A stretch of 64,000 nucleotides of DNA, from the NCBI GenBank assembly GCA_035293805.1, contig DATGMD010000045.1, forward strand, positions 1-64,000. The letters are read 5' to 3'. Under the pieces are notes generated by a model that did no database searches, was not told the DNA's origin, and was given only the letters and a program-made list of their open reading frames with translations. Positions within the stretch are counted from its first letter, which is position 1. Every line of letters begins with the position of its first letter. Position numbers and translations under genes: made by a program. Shown piece by piece: positions 40,976 to 49,547 of this stretch. The stretch comes from JAJPHF01 sp035293805. GTDB lineage: Bacteria; Chloroflexota; UBA6077; JAJPHF01.

Positions 40976-42565
40976 CTACCGCGCCCGGATTGTATCGAAG
41001 TAGATCGTGCTGCCGTGCAGGCGCGGCCACTCCCAGTGGTTCGAGATGCCGATCGTGTTCGTGAAGCTGAGCAGCCAGACGGCCGGAGCCTCGTCGTTCA
41101 GCGCCGCTTGCAGCTCGCGCAGCAGGGCGTCGCGCTTCGCCGGGTCGAACTCCGCGATCTGCGCCTCGAGCAGCCGGTCCACCTCGGCGCTGTGCCAGCC
41201 GCTCAGCGCCCGCCCGCTCTGGTGGAAGAACTGGAACAGGTAGCGCGTCGGCTCGTCGATCGCGCCAGCGCCGTAAAGGAACGCGGGGTAAGCGCCAGCC
41301 AACGACTGTGTCAGGAACGTCGAGGTCTCGGTGGGCTTCAGCGTGACCTGGATGCCGACCTGGCCGAGCTGCGCCGCGAGCGCCGCCGCGATGTCCACGT
41401 CGTTCGTGAACCGCCCGACGGGATGATACAGGTCCATCGCGAAGCCATCCGGATACCCGGCCTGGGCGAGGAGCTGCCGCGCCCGCGCCGGATCGTACTC
41501 GTAGCGCGGCGTTACGTCGGGCGCGTAGCCAATCGACGTGTCGATGAGCGGCACGTCGGCGCGCTGAGCGTTGCCCTTCAAGATGCCGTTGATGATCGCG
41601 TCCTTGTCCACGGCGTAGTTGATCGCCTGGCGCACGGTCTTGTTCGTGAGCGGCCCGACGGCGCCCAGCCCCATGAAGTAGAGGAAGCCGCTCGGCGCCT
41701 GGATCGCCCGTACGTTGCCGGTGAGCTGCGGCGTGAGGTTCGGCGGCAGCGGTGCCGTCATGTCCACCTCGCCGCTCAGCAGCGCCGTCAGCGCGACCAT
41801 CGGCTCCTTGAGCCAGCGGATCACGACCTCGTCGGGCGCGCTAGTGATATCACCCCAATAGTACGGGTTCTTGCGCATCACCAGGCGCTGATCGGGCACC
41901 AGCTCGTGGAGCACGTACGGGCCGGCGCTCACCGGCTGGCGGTCGGCCGCCTCCTTGCCCACGCGGTCGTACAGCGCCTTGCTGGTGATCGGGATGGTGG
42001 CAAGCTGACCGAGCAGCGTCGCGTTCGGGACTTTGGTGACGACGTCTACCGTCAGGTCGTCGACGACGGTCGCGTCCTGCACGGTGCTGATGGACGAGCG
42101 GCGGGTGCTGTCGGGGTCGTCGAGGGCGCGATCGACGATGGAGTGCTTCACGTCGGCCGCGGTGAGCGGGCTGCCGTCGCTGAAGCGGATGCCGGGCCGG
42201 ATGTGGAAGCGCCAGGTGGTCGGCGCCACCGCCTCCCAGCGCTCGGCTACCAGCGGCTCGTACGTGCGCTCGTTCGTCATACGCACCAGCCCCTGAAAGA
42301 TGCTCTGCCAGGCGTTGGTAATGTCGCCACCCGACTGGGAGTACGGATTGTAGTTGGTGAGCGGCGAGACCAGCACGACCGTGAAGCGCCCGGGCCCGCT
42401 GCCGCCCACCGGCGCGGCCTCGCCGCTCGCGCTCGGCATGGCGCCCGGGCCGCCGGCCGCCGGGCCGCGCGGCGCCGCGGGGGCGCAGGCCGCGACCAGC
42501 GCGAGCAGCAGCGCCAGGCTGCTGAGCCTGGCGGCCGCGCCACCGCGCCACGCGCTCCCGCCCAT
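40976..42565 (-). CDS. ABC-type peptide/nickel (family 5) solute-binding lipoprotein, copy A
   Basis: A 529-residue paralogue of the gene at 39344 and the first of the pair in transcription order, 51 bases apart. The lipobox is VAAC. The same blocks are present: YEPLVAERWEAVAPTTWRFH, IRPGIRFSDGSPLTAADVKH, TVRQAINYAVDKDAI and ARQLLAQAGYPDG. The two genes differ mainly in the mature N-terminus and in the ligand-lining C-domain (FFHQSGRALSGWHSAEVDRL). The ATG at 42565 follows CACGAGGAG. Different ligand preferences are probable; transport partners must be elsewhere in the genome. Confidence 0.9.
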   Translation of the reverse strand: MGGSAWRGGAAARLSSLALLLALVAACAPAAPRGPAAGGPGAMPSASGEAAPVGGSGPGRFTVVLVSPLTNYNPYSQSGGDITNAWQSIFQGLVRMTNERTYEPLVAERWEAVAPTTWRFHIRPGIRFSDGSPLTAADVKHSIVDRALDDPDSTRRSSISTVQDATVVDDLTVDVVTKVPNATLLGQLATIPITSKALYDRVGKEAADRQPVSAGPYVLHELVPDQRLVMRKNPYYWGDITSAPDEVVIRWLKEPMVALTALLSGEVDMTAPLPPNLTPQLTGNVRAIQAPSGFLYFMGLGAVGPLTNKTVRQAINYAVDKDAIINGILKGNAQRADVPLIDTSIGYAPDVTPRYEYDPARARQLLAQAGYPDGFAMDLYHPVGRFTNDVDIAAALAAQLGQVGIQVTLKPTETSTFLTQSLAGAYPAFLYGAGAIDEPTRYLFQFFHQSGRALSGWHSAEVDRLLEAQIAEFDPAKRDALLRELQAALNDEAPAVWLLSFTNTIGISNHWEWPRLHGSTIYFDTIRAR

Positions 42566-42627
42566 GCGCTCCTCGTGGGCTCGATCGAGCGTGCCCATCA
42601 TACCACCGGCGGGCGACGCAGACACGC

Positions 42628-42820
42628 GGCGCCCTCACCCGTCCTCGCTCCGCTCGGCCGGCCTCTCCCAGGGGGAGAGGCAACGAGGGCGGGGCGCCCG
42701 TCCTGCTCCCTCTCCCGCTGGGAGAGGGCTGGGGTGAGGGCGCGTCGTCCCCCTCTCCCCGTGGGAGAGGGCCGGGGTGTCCCTCCGGGAGAGGGCCGGG
42801 GTGAGGGGGCGCCGGCCGCC
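42628..42820. repeat. Array of CCCTCTCCC...GGGAGAGGG palindromic repeats
   Basis: At least four units follow one another in the 311-base gap between divergent genes, with spacers such as CCGGGGTGAGGG and TCGCTCCGCTCGGCCGGCC. They can fold into strong hairpins. The same units recur at 14093, 53089, 57083 and 61897. The last unit ends about 55 bases before the next gene. Confidence 0.8.
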
Positions 42821-42876
42821 GGCTCGCACCACGGTTGTATACTGGCCGCGCGGCAAGAACTGAAGGGGAGGAACTG

Positions 42877-43701
42877 ATGGCCGAGGATGCGAAGACCGTG
42901 GTGCGTCGGTTCATGGACGAGGTGTGGAACCACCAGAACCCGGGGGCAGGCGCGGAGATCCTGGCGGAGGACGTGCGCTGGTACAACCCGTCGCTGGGCG
43001 ACCGCCAGGGGCGCGAGGCTGTCCTGGCGGCGATCGCGGAGATGCGCGCCGCCTATCCCGACCTGGCCCTGACGGTGAAGACGATGCTCGCCGAGGGCGA
43101 TCAAGTGGTCACCTACTGGGCGGCGACAGGCACCCGGCGCCATCCCTATCGTGGCGCGCCGCCGACCGGGCAGCAGGTCACCTGGGAGGGGGCGGCGCTC
43201 AGCCGCGTGGCGGACGGCCGGATCGTCGAGCACCGCGCCTTCCCGCACCCCACGCCCGGCAGCCCGCACGAGGTCGTGTCGAGGGCGGCGCGGCCAGGGG
43301 CGGCGGGGCCGCAGCCGGGGCCAGCGGGTATCGCGTTCCTGGACTACACGCCGCCCCGGCGCTTCGCGGCCGGGGCGCGCGTCGGCAACGTCGTCTACCT
43401 GGCCGGCGAGACGCCGCGCGACCCGAACACCGGCGAGACCGTGGCGGGCGACATCCACCAGCAGGTGGACCTGGTCTTCCAGAACATCGAGCGCAGCCTG
43501 CGCGCGTTCGGCACGGACTTGGCACACGTGTTCAAGATCACCGTCTACCTGACCGACATGGCGAACATCGCCGCGGTGTCGGCGGCGCGCCAGCGCTACT
43601 TGCCGCGGACCATCCCGTCCACCACGGTAGCGATCTCGCGGCTGGCCGCGCCGGAGTTCCTGGTCGAGATCGACGCCATGGCGCTGGTCCCCGAGGCGTA
43701 G
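42877..43701 (+). CDS. Fusion of a SnoaL-like polyketide-cyclase domain and a RidA (YjgF/L-PSP) domain
   Basis: A 274-residue protein. Residues 1 to about 130 are NTF2-like/SnoaL: VRRFMDEVWNHQNPGAGAEI, then YPDLALTVKTMLAEGDQVVT and RIVEHRAFP. After a Pro/Gly/Ala linker, residues about 158-274 are RidA: VGNVVYLAGETPRDP, QQVDLVFQNIERSLRAFGTD, FKITVYLTDM and the final PEFLVEIDAMALVP. The usual RidA Arg before C-x-R is not obvious. RidA proteins hydrolyse reactive enamines/imines, so a coupled binding and deamination role is possible. The ATG at 42877 follows GGGGAGG. The fusion is unusual. Confidence 0.85.
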   Translation: MAEDAKTVVRRFMDEVWNHQNPGAGAEILAEDVRWYNPSLGDRQGREAVLAAIAEMRAAYPDLALTVKTMLAEGDQVVTYWAATGTRRHPYRGAPPTGQQVTWEGAALSRVADGRIVEHRAFPHPTPGSPHEVVSRAARPGAAGPQPGPAGIAFLDYTPPRRFAAGARVGNVVYLAGETPRDPNTGETVAGDIHQQVDLVFQNIERSLRAFGTDLAHVFKITVYLTDMANIAAVSAARQRYLPRTIPSTTVAISRLAAPEFLVEIDAMALVPEA

Positions 43702-43839
43702 CGCAGCGGCGGCCCGGCGGGAACGCGATCGGCCGGCGCCACCCGCGGCCGTCCCGAGCTAGCCGCCGCTCCCTGGCGCTCTGTCCGGCCGATGTTCTGC
43801 ATATGCGAACAGATCGCTGGGACGCGCTGCCCGGCGGCT

Positions 43840-43877
43840 GTTAACCTTGTTAACGTCGCCATCGTTCATGATGTAAA
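43840..43877 (+). promoter_or_regulatory. Putative promoter/operator upstream of the Rieske oxygenase
   Basis: Two GTTAAC palindromes are spaced by CTT (43840-43854), and a TTGTTA box overlapping them pairs with TGTAAA at 43872, 19 bases apart. The start codon is about 78 bases downstream. The region is distinctly AT-rich for this window. Spacing is long, so the promoter call is tentative. Confidence 0.4.
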
Positions 43878-43954
43878 CTGCGGGCGCCGGGCCGGCCGGC
43901 GGCGCGGGCGCAGGGCGCCAGGGTGGGCGCCGGGCCAGGAAGGAGCCGGATCGG

Positions 43955-45232
43955 GTGCTGACAGAGAAACAGAACCAGGCCTTTACCCAGGTGGGGCCGG
44001 GCACGCTGATGGGCGAGCTGCTGCGGCGCTACTGGATGCCCATCGGCGCGGAGACCGAGCTGGACGAGACGCCCGTCAAGGCCGTGCGGCTGATGGGGGA
44101 AGACCTCACGCTCTACAAGGACAAGGGCGGCACCTACGGGCTGCTCGACCGCCACTGCCCGCACCGCCGCGCCGACCTGTCCTACGGTTGGGTCGAGGAC
44201 TGCGGGCTGCGCTGCAGCTACCACGGCTGGCTGTTCGGCGAGCGCGGCCAGTGCCTGCAACAGCCGTTCGAGGAGATCGCGCACCCGGAGGCGCGCTTCA
44301 AGGAGCGCATCCACATCAAGGCCTACCCGGTGGAAGCAAAGGCCGGCCTGCTATGGGCGTACATGGGGCCGGCGCCCGCGCCGCTCGTGCCCACCTGGGA
44401 GCCGTTCACCTGGCCCAATGGCTTCAAGCAGATCGTGCTCTCGGAGATTCCCTGCAACTGGTTCCAGTGCCAGGAGAACTCCATCGACCCGGTCCACTTC
44501 GAGTGGCTGCACACGAACTGGTCGCGGGTGCTCAAGGGCCAGGACGACGGCCCGAAGCCGCCCACCCACCTGCGCATCGGCTTCGACGAGTTCGAGTACG
44601 GCTTCCAGTACCGGCGCATCCTGGAGGGGCAGTCCGAGACGGATGAGCTGTGGACGATCGGGCGCGTGTGCCTGTGGCCGAACGCGCTGTTCACCGGCTC
44701 GCACTTCGAGTGGCGGGTGCCGATCGACGATCACAACACGCTGAGCGTCGGCTGGTTCTTCAACCGTGTCCCCCGCGAGCACGAGCCGTTCGAGCAGGAG
44801 CGCATCCCCCACTGGTACAGTCCGATCAAGGATCCGCGGACCGGCCGCTGGATCACGACGCACGTGATGAACCAGGACTTCGTGGGCTGGGTGGGCCAGG
44901 GGTGCATCGCCGACCGCACGCAGGAGCACCTGGGCGAGAGCGACCGAGGCGTGATCATGATGCGGCGAGCGATGCTGGAGCAGGCGGACATCGTAGCCGA
45001 GGGCGGCGACCCGAAGGGGCTCGTGCGCGACCCGGCCCGGAACGCCTGCATTCGGCTGCCGATCATCAACCACGACTATTGGGAGCAGGGCTTCTCGCTG
45101 GCCGAGCTACAGCAGAAGAGCCCGCAGCTCGCGGCCCTCTTCCAGCCCAAGGAGTTCGTGTTCCAGGCGGGGCAGCCGGAGGAGATCCGGCAGGCGTACC
45201 GGCGCGCGATGGGGCTGGCGGCGGAGGGGTAG
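43955..45232 (+). CDS. Rieske [2Fe-2S] aromatic-ring-type oxygenase, alpha subunit
   Basis: A 425-residue oxygenase that uses O2 to hydroxylate or demethylate aromatic or N-methyl substrates. The Rieske cluster ligands are C68-P-H70 and C87-S-Y-H90 (HCPHRRADLSYGWVED, then LRCSYHGW). The mononuclear iron site is QENSIDPVHFEWLH with D178, H181 and H186. The start GTG at 43955 has AGGAAGGAG upstream. This layout is close to phthalate/phenoxybenzoate-type oxygenases. No reductase or ferredoxin gene is adjacent, so electrons come from elsewhere. It is followed after 24 bases by a TPP-dependent enzyme, a clear two-gene operon. Confidence 0.92.
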   Translation: MLTEKQNQAFTQVGPGTLMGELLRRYWMPIGAETELDETPVKAVRLMGEDLTLYKDKGGTYGLLDRHCPHRRADLSYGWVEDCGLRCSYHGWLFGERGQCLQQPFEEIAHPEARFKERIHIKAYPVEAKAGLLWAYMGPAPAPLVPTWEPFTWPNGFKQIVLSEIPCNWFQCQENSIDPVHFEWLHTNWSRVLKGQDDGPKPPTHLRIGFDEFEYGFQYRRILEGQSETDELWTIGRVCLWPNALFTGSHFEWRVPIDDHNTLSVGWFFNRVPREHEPFEQERIPHWYSPIKDPRTGRWITTHVMNQDFVGWVGQGCIADRTQEHLGESDRGVIMMRRAMLEQADIVAEGGDPKGLVRDPARNACIRLPIINHDYWEQGFSLAELQQKSPQLAALFQPKEFVFQAGQPEEIRQAYRRAMGLAAEG

Positions 45233-45256
45233 AGTTCGCGTTATCGAGGAGGAGCG

Positions 45257-47014
45257 ATGGCAACCACGTCGACCCGGACGGCCGGGATGTGGACCGAGGT
45301 GCCCGCCGACGAGTACAGCGACGCCGTCGTAGCGTCGATGGCGCTCGGCGGGATCGACTACCTCTTCTTCACGTCCGGCTCGGAGATCATGTTCTACCAG
45401 GAGGCGCTGGCGAAGGCGAAGGCGCTCGGCCGTCCCGCGCCCCGCATGGTGACGATGACCCACGAGCACCCGAACCTGAACGCCGCCATCGGCTATAGCA
45501 TGTACACCGGCAAGCCGACGGCGACGGCCGTACACGTGGACGTAGGCACGCAGCACTACGGCGGCGCCATCCACACCGCCTCGCGCGGCAACGTGCCCGT
45601 GCTCATCACCGCCGGCTCGCCCCCGACGGCCTACGCGGGGAGCATGCGCGGCGCGCGCGACGGACCGCAGTTCGTGCAGCAGCAGACCTGGGACCAGAAC
45701 GGCATCGTCCGCCAGTACATGAAGTGGGACCACCGTCTGGAGTACCAGGACAACCCGGGGCTGGTCGTGAGCCGCGCGCTGCAAGTGGCGCTGTCGGAGC
45801 CCCAAGGCCCCGCCTACCTGAGCCTGCCGCGCGAGGTGGCGATGCTGCCCATGGACGGCGCGCGCTTCCCCACCGCCGGGCAGCTCGGTATCAGCCGCCG
45901 CATGGGGCCGGACCCCGACGCCATCCGCGAGGCCGCCGACGTGCTGCTGCGGGCGAGCAACCCGGTGGTCGTCGTCTCGCGCTCGGGCCGCAATCCGGCG
46001 ACGGTGCCGGCGCTGGTGCGGCTGTGCGAGCTGCTGGGCATGGGCGTGGTCGAGGGCATCTGGCGCACCTACCAGAGCTTCCCCTACGACCACCCGCTCT
46101 ACCAGAACCAGATCAGTCTGGCCGACGCCGACGCGGTGCTGGTGCTGGAGGCCGACGTGCCGTGGATGCCGGGCGAGCGCGCGCCGCGGCCGGAGGCGAC
46201 GGTCATCGCGATCGACGTCGATCCCACCGAGCGCCGCATCCCCGTGCTCGACCTCACCGCCGACGTGCGCATCCCATCCGACTCGCTGCTGGCGATCGAG
46301 GCGCTCCAGACCGAGATCGAGGGGCGCCTGACGAGCGCCGACCGCCAGCGCGCCGCCGATCGCGCCGCCCGTTGGGCCGACGCCTCGCGCACGCGGCGCG
46401 CGGAAGCCGAGCGGGCGGCGCAGGCCGTCGCCACCCGCACGCCGATCGACCCGGCGTGGCTGTCCTACCAGATCGGCCAGGCGCTCGACGACAACTGCAT
46501 CCTGGTCAACGACACGACGGGCAGCTCGCCCGTCTTCGAGCACGTGCGGCTCGCCGGGCCACGGGCGGCGTTCACGAACCCCGGCAGCAGCGGCGGCTTC
46601 GGCGCGGGCGGCGCGCTGGGCATCAAGCTGGCGGCGCCCGCGCGCGACGTGGTGATGGTGACGGGCGATGGCTTCTACACCTTCGGCGTGCCGACGCCCG
46701 CCATCTGGGCCGCCGTGCAGCAGCGCGCGCCGTTCCTGTCGGTGATCTACCAGAACCGCAGCTGGGGCACCGGCACGCGCTCGACGGAGCAGCTGTACCC
46801 CGGCGGCTACAGCGCGCGGGGCGGCTTCGAGGGCGGCTACTTCGACCCGCCGATCGACTTCGCGAAGGAGGCGGAGGCGGCCGGCGCCTACGGCGAGAAC
46901 GTGCGCGACCCGGCGGAGGTTGGCCCGGCGCTGCGCCGCGGCCTCCAGCAGATCCGCAACGGCACGCCCGCCGTCATCGCCGTCTGGCTGCCCAAGATCC
47001 TCCAAGACAGCTAG
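45257..47014 (+). CDS. Thiamine-pyrophosphate-dependent enzyme (acetolactate-synthase-like fold)
   Basis: A 585-residue TPP enzyme with the three-domain layout. The cofactor-activating Glu is E70 in MTHEHPNL, the middle domain includes VVVVSRSGRNP, and the TPP/Mg site begins at G470-D471-G472 (VTGDGFYTF) and closes at IYQNRSW. The start ATG at 45257 follows GAGGAGGAG. The active-site segments differ from true acetolactate synthases, so a benzoylformate- or oxalyl-CoA-type decarboxylase or carboligase is equally likely. The pairing with a Rieske oxygenase suggests decarboxylation or C-C cleavage of its product. A perfect hairpin terminator overlaps the stop codon. Confidence 0.87.
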   Translation: MATTSTRTAGMWTEVPADEYSDAVVASMALGGIDYLFFTSGSEIMFYQEALAKAKALGRPAPRMVTMTHEHPNLNAAIGYSMYTGKPTATAVHVDVGTQHYGGAIHTASRGNVPVLITAGSPPTAYAGSMRGARDGPQFVQQQTWDQNGIVRQYMKWDHRLEYQDNPGLVVSRALQVALSEPQGPAYLSLPREVAMLPMDGARFPTAGQLGISRRMGPDPDAIREAADVLLRASNPVVVVSRSGRNPATVPALVRLCELLGMGVVEGIWRTYQSFPYDHPLYQNQISLADADAVLVLEADVPWMPGERAPRPEATVIAIDVDPTERRIPVLDLTADVRIPSDSLLAIEALQTEIEGRLTSADRQRAADRAARWADASRTRRAEAERAAQAVATRTPIDPAWLSYQIGQALDDNCILVNDTTGSSPVFEHVRLAGPRAAFTNPGSSGGFGAGGALGIKLAAPARDVVMVTGDGFYTFGVPTPAIWAAVQQRAPFLSVIYQNRSWGTGTRSTEQLYPGGYSARGGFEGGYFDPPIDFAKEAEAAGAYGENVRDPAEVGPALRRGLQQIRNGTPAVIAVWLPKILQDS

Positions 47015-47060
47015 GCGCGTGCGGGGGCGGGCGCCGCTGGCGCCCGCCCCCGCACGCGCC
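47014..47060 (+). terminator. 22-bp perfect hairpin terminator after the TPP enzyme gene
   Basis: The left arm begins GGCGCGTGCGGGGG and is matched exactly on the right; the loop is GCT. It starts at the last base of the stop codon, and the next base begins a -35 box. No T-run beyond TT. Confidence 0.7.
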
Positions 47061-47089
47061 TTGACTCCTCCCGGCCGCGCGGCTATCGT
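47061..47089 (+). promoter_or_regulatory. Sigma70-like promoter of the SBP at 47150
   Basis: TTGACT and TATCGT with a 17-base spacer, directly after the hairpin arm. The start codon is 61 bases downstream. Terminator and promoter are arranged back to back. Confidence 0.6.
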
Positions 47090-47149
47090 GTCGTCGTCCG
47101 CCGGTGACCGCAGTCCGCGCGTCGCCGGCCGCGCGCCTGGAGGAGAGCC

Positions 47150-48193
47150 ATGCGTCGCGCGACCGCCCTGGTGCTCGTCGGGTGGGCGCTCATGGCTTGC
47201 GGCCCCGCCCCGGCCGCGTCGGCGCCGCCGCCCGCCGCCGCGAGCCCCCCGCAGGCGGCCGCCGGCCCGGCGCCCCCGGTTCGTACGGCGCTGCGGGTGA
47301 CCAACACCGGGCACAGTGGCAACAGCATGATGCCCTGGCTTATCTGGGCCAGCGGCGCGTTCGACAAGTACGGGCTCGACGTGGGCGAGGTCGCCGACCT
47401 GCCGAGCAGCACCACCTCGGTCCAGGTGCTGATCTCGCGCGACGCGGACGTGATCAACGTCAGCGCGAATCCCGCCGTCGAGGCCAGCCTCAAGGGCGCC
47501 GACCTGGTGATGATCGCCGACTCGCCGCCGGGCACCGGCTACTGGCTCTACGCCGCGCCCGACGTCCATTCCGTGGATGACCTGCGCGGCCAGCTCATCG
47601 GCGCCAACCAGGTGGGCAGCTCGAGCTACTTTGCGGTGGACTACGCGCTGCGCGACCGTGGGATGCTCGTCGGGCGCGACTACGACGTGCTCACGGTGGG
47701 CAGCACCGAGGCGCAGTTCGCCGCGCTCCAGCAAGGCAAGGTGAAGGCCGTGCCGCTGTCGTCGCCGGCCACGCTGCTCGCGCGCCGCGCCGGCTTCGTC
47801 GAGCTGTACGACCTCAACGGCGTGCCCTTCAACGCCGGCGGGCCGGTCGTGCGGCGCGAGATGCTGGACGATCCGGCCGGGCGGGACGCGCTGCTGCGCT
47901 ACGTGCAGGCGATGGTCGAGACGATCGCGCGCTTCCGCCAGGACCGCCCGTTTGCCCTCCAGCTCCTCGGCCGGTACTTCGAGACCGACGACATGGAGAT
48001 CCTCGACGACCTGTATCAGGCCTACTTGCCCAAGCGCGTCCCGCTCGTCGTGCCCGAGGGCATTCCGCCCGTGCTGGAGAGCATCGCGCCGCGCGATCCG
48101 AGCGCCCGCGACGCCGATCCCCGGCGCTTCTACGACAACAGCCTCGTGGAGCAGCTTCAGGCCTCCGGCTTCATCGATGCGCTCTACCGTTGA
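47150..48193 (+). CDS. Solute-binding lipoprotein, NMT1/THI5-like family
   Basis: A 347-residue lipoprotein with lipobox LMAC (Cys17). The fold starts at ALRVTNTGHSGNSMMPWLIW, with hinge LRGQLIGANQVGSSSYFAVD and a core helix LLRYVQAMVETIARFRQDRP. It ends FYDNSLVEQLQASGFIDAL, like the SBPs at 25620 and 26836. The ATG at 47150 follows GGAGGAG. Its own promoter sits right after the terminator of the TPP gene. It is followed by another SBP and a CoA-transferase on the same strand. Ligand unknown; an acid or ester fed to the CoA-transferase is a guess. Confidence 0.9.
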   Translation: MRRATALVLVGWALMACGPAPAASAPPPAAASPPQAAAGPAPPVRTALRVTNTGHSGNSMMPWLIWASGAFDKYGLDVGEVADLPSSTTSVQVLISRDADVINVSANPAVEASLKGADLVMIADSPPGTGYWLYAAPDVHSVDDLRGQLIGANQVGSSSYFAVDYALRDRGMLVGRDYDVLTVGSTEAQFAALQQGKVKAVPLSSPATLLARRAGFVELYDLNGVPFNAGGPVVRREMLDDPAGRDALLRYVQAMVETIARFRQDRPFALQLLGRYFETDDMEILDDLYQAYLPKRVPLVVPEGIPPVLESIAPRDPSARDADPRRFYDNSLVEQLQASGFIDALYR

Positions 48194-48299
48194 CCGGGCG
48201 GCACGTGCCCGGCGCCGGCAGCGTATGGAGCCGAGCCTAGTCAGGGAGCGCCATCCACCGGGCGGCAGGGCCCGTCGCGCGTGGGCCCACGTCAGCCTC

Positions 48300-48317
48300 G
48301 ATGCCACCTATGGCATC
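48300..48317. promoter_or_regulatory. Short perfect inverted repeat before the SBP at 48379
   Basis: GATGCCA and TGGCATC with a CCTA spacer, 62 bases before the start codon, beside the AT-richest bases in this gap. It could be an operator or a leader hairpin. Confidence 0.35.
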
Positions 48318-48378
48318 ATAGACGTGGGCGGAGTCACGCCCGGTTCCAGAGCCAACACCGCGCATACAAGGAGTCCCC

Positions 48379-49536
48379 ATGCCACCACTACGCTACTTGA
48401 TAGCCGGGCTGCTCGTCGCGCTGCTGGCCGCGTGCGCGCCGTCCGCCGGGGCCCCGGCCAGCGGCGCCGCGCCATCGGGGGCGGCGCCCGCCGCTACCAG
48501 CGCGGGCGCCGCGGCGCCGCCGACCGCGAGCGCCGGGGGCGCGGCGACCACGGCTAGCGGCGGGGCAGCGCCGGGCGCGGCCGCGCACGCACCGCTCAGC
48601 CCGCCGGTTGCCGTTAAGTTCGGCGACCTGCCGGCCACGTCGAACGCCGGCGTCTACATCGCGCTCGATCGCGGCTACTTCCAGGAGGAAGGGCTCGACG
48701 TCAGCCTGGAGACGTTCGACTCGTTCGAGCGCGCCATCCCGCCGCTGGCGACGAACCAGCTCGACGTGGCGGGCGGCGGCGTGAACGCGGGGATGTTCAG
48801 CGCCATGGGCCGCGGGCTGCCGCTGAAGATCGTCGCGGGCATCTCGGGCAACGGCGCCTACAGCTCGTCGGCGCTCGTCGTCCGCAAGGAGCTGATCGAC
48901 TCGGGCCGCGTCAAGGACTACCCCGACCTGAAGGGCCTGCGCATCGCGCTCCTCAGCAAGAGCTCCGGCCTGGGCGCGGAGTACGAGCGCCTCTTGCAGA
49001 AAGGCGGGTTTACCGAGAACGACATCGACCTGAAGCTGCTGCCGTTCCCCGACGCGACCGTAGCGATGAGCAACGGCGCGATCGACGCCGGCATCCTCAC
49101 CGAGCCGTTCGTCGCTCAGCTGGTGCGGTCGGGCGTCGGCGTGCGCTGGAAGGGCGCCGAGGAGATCTACCCCGGCCACCAGATCACGGCGATGCTCTAC
49201 GGCCCCGACTTCGCGGGCCGCCAGGAGCCGGCCACCCGCTTCCTGACCGCGTACCTCCGCGGCGCCCGCGACTACAACGCGCTCATCAACAGCAGCGACC
49301 GCACGCCGCTCTACGAGATCCTGGCGGCGCACACGCCGATCAAGGACATGAGCATCTACCCGGCCATGTCGCCGTCGAACATCGACCCCAACGGCACGCT
49401 GAACGTGGACAGCCTGCGCGCCGACCAGGACCTCTGGGCGAGCGAGGGCTTCATCGAGCAGCCCGCCGACTTCGCCAAGGCCGTCGACCTGCAATACCTG
49501 CAAGCCGCCGTGCAGCGCCTCGGCCCCGAGCGCTAG
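48379..49536 (+). CDS. Solute-binding lipoprotein, NMT1/THI5-like family, paired with CoA-transferase
   Basis: A 385-residue lipoprotein with lipobox LLAAC (Cys19) and a 60-residue Ala/Gly/Ser/Thr linker. The fold starts at PVAVKFGDLPATSNAGVYIA, with hinge LKGLRIALLSKSSGLGAEYE. The C-terminal half, with AYLRGARDYNALINSSDR and LQYLQAAVQRLGPE, puts it in one subgroup with the SBP at 24489. The ATG at 48379 has CAAGGAG upstream. The CaiB/BaiF CoA-transferase starts 11 bases after its stop, so the ligand may be an acid that becomes a CoA ester. Confidence 0.9.
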   Translation: MPPLRYLIAGLLVALLAACAPSAGAPASGAAPSGAAPAATSAGAAAPPTASAGGAATTASGGAAPGAAAHAPLSPPVAVKFGDLPATSNAGVYIALDRGYFQEEGLDVSLETFDSFERAIPPLATNQLDVAGGGVNAGMFSAMGRGLPLKIVAGISGNGAYSSSALVVRKELIDSGRVKDYPDLKGLRIALLSKSSGLGAEYERLLQKGGFTENDIDLKLLPFPDATVAMSNGAIDAGILTEPFVAQLVRSGVGVRWKGAEEIYPGHQITAMLYGPDFAGRQEPATRFLTAYLRGARDYNALINSSDRTPLYEILAAHTPIKDMSIYPAMSPSNIDPNGTLNVDSLRADQDLWASEGFIEQPADFAKAVDLQYLQAAVQRLGPER

Positions 49537-49547
49537 CAGGAGGGACG

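Noticed and set aside
45107..48307. 1066-codon open frame on the minus strand
   Set aside because: Opposite to the TPP enzyme and SBP genes, which have clear motifs and ribosome sites; the protein has no recognisable domain and is His/Arg/Gly-rich.
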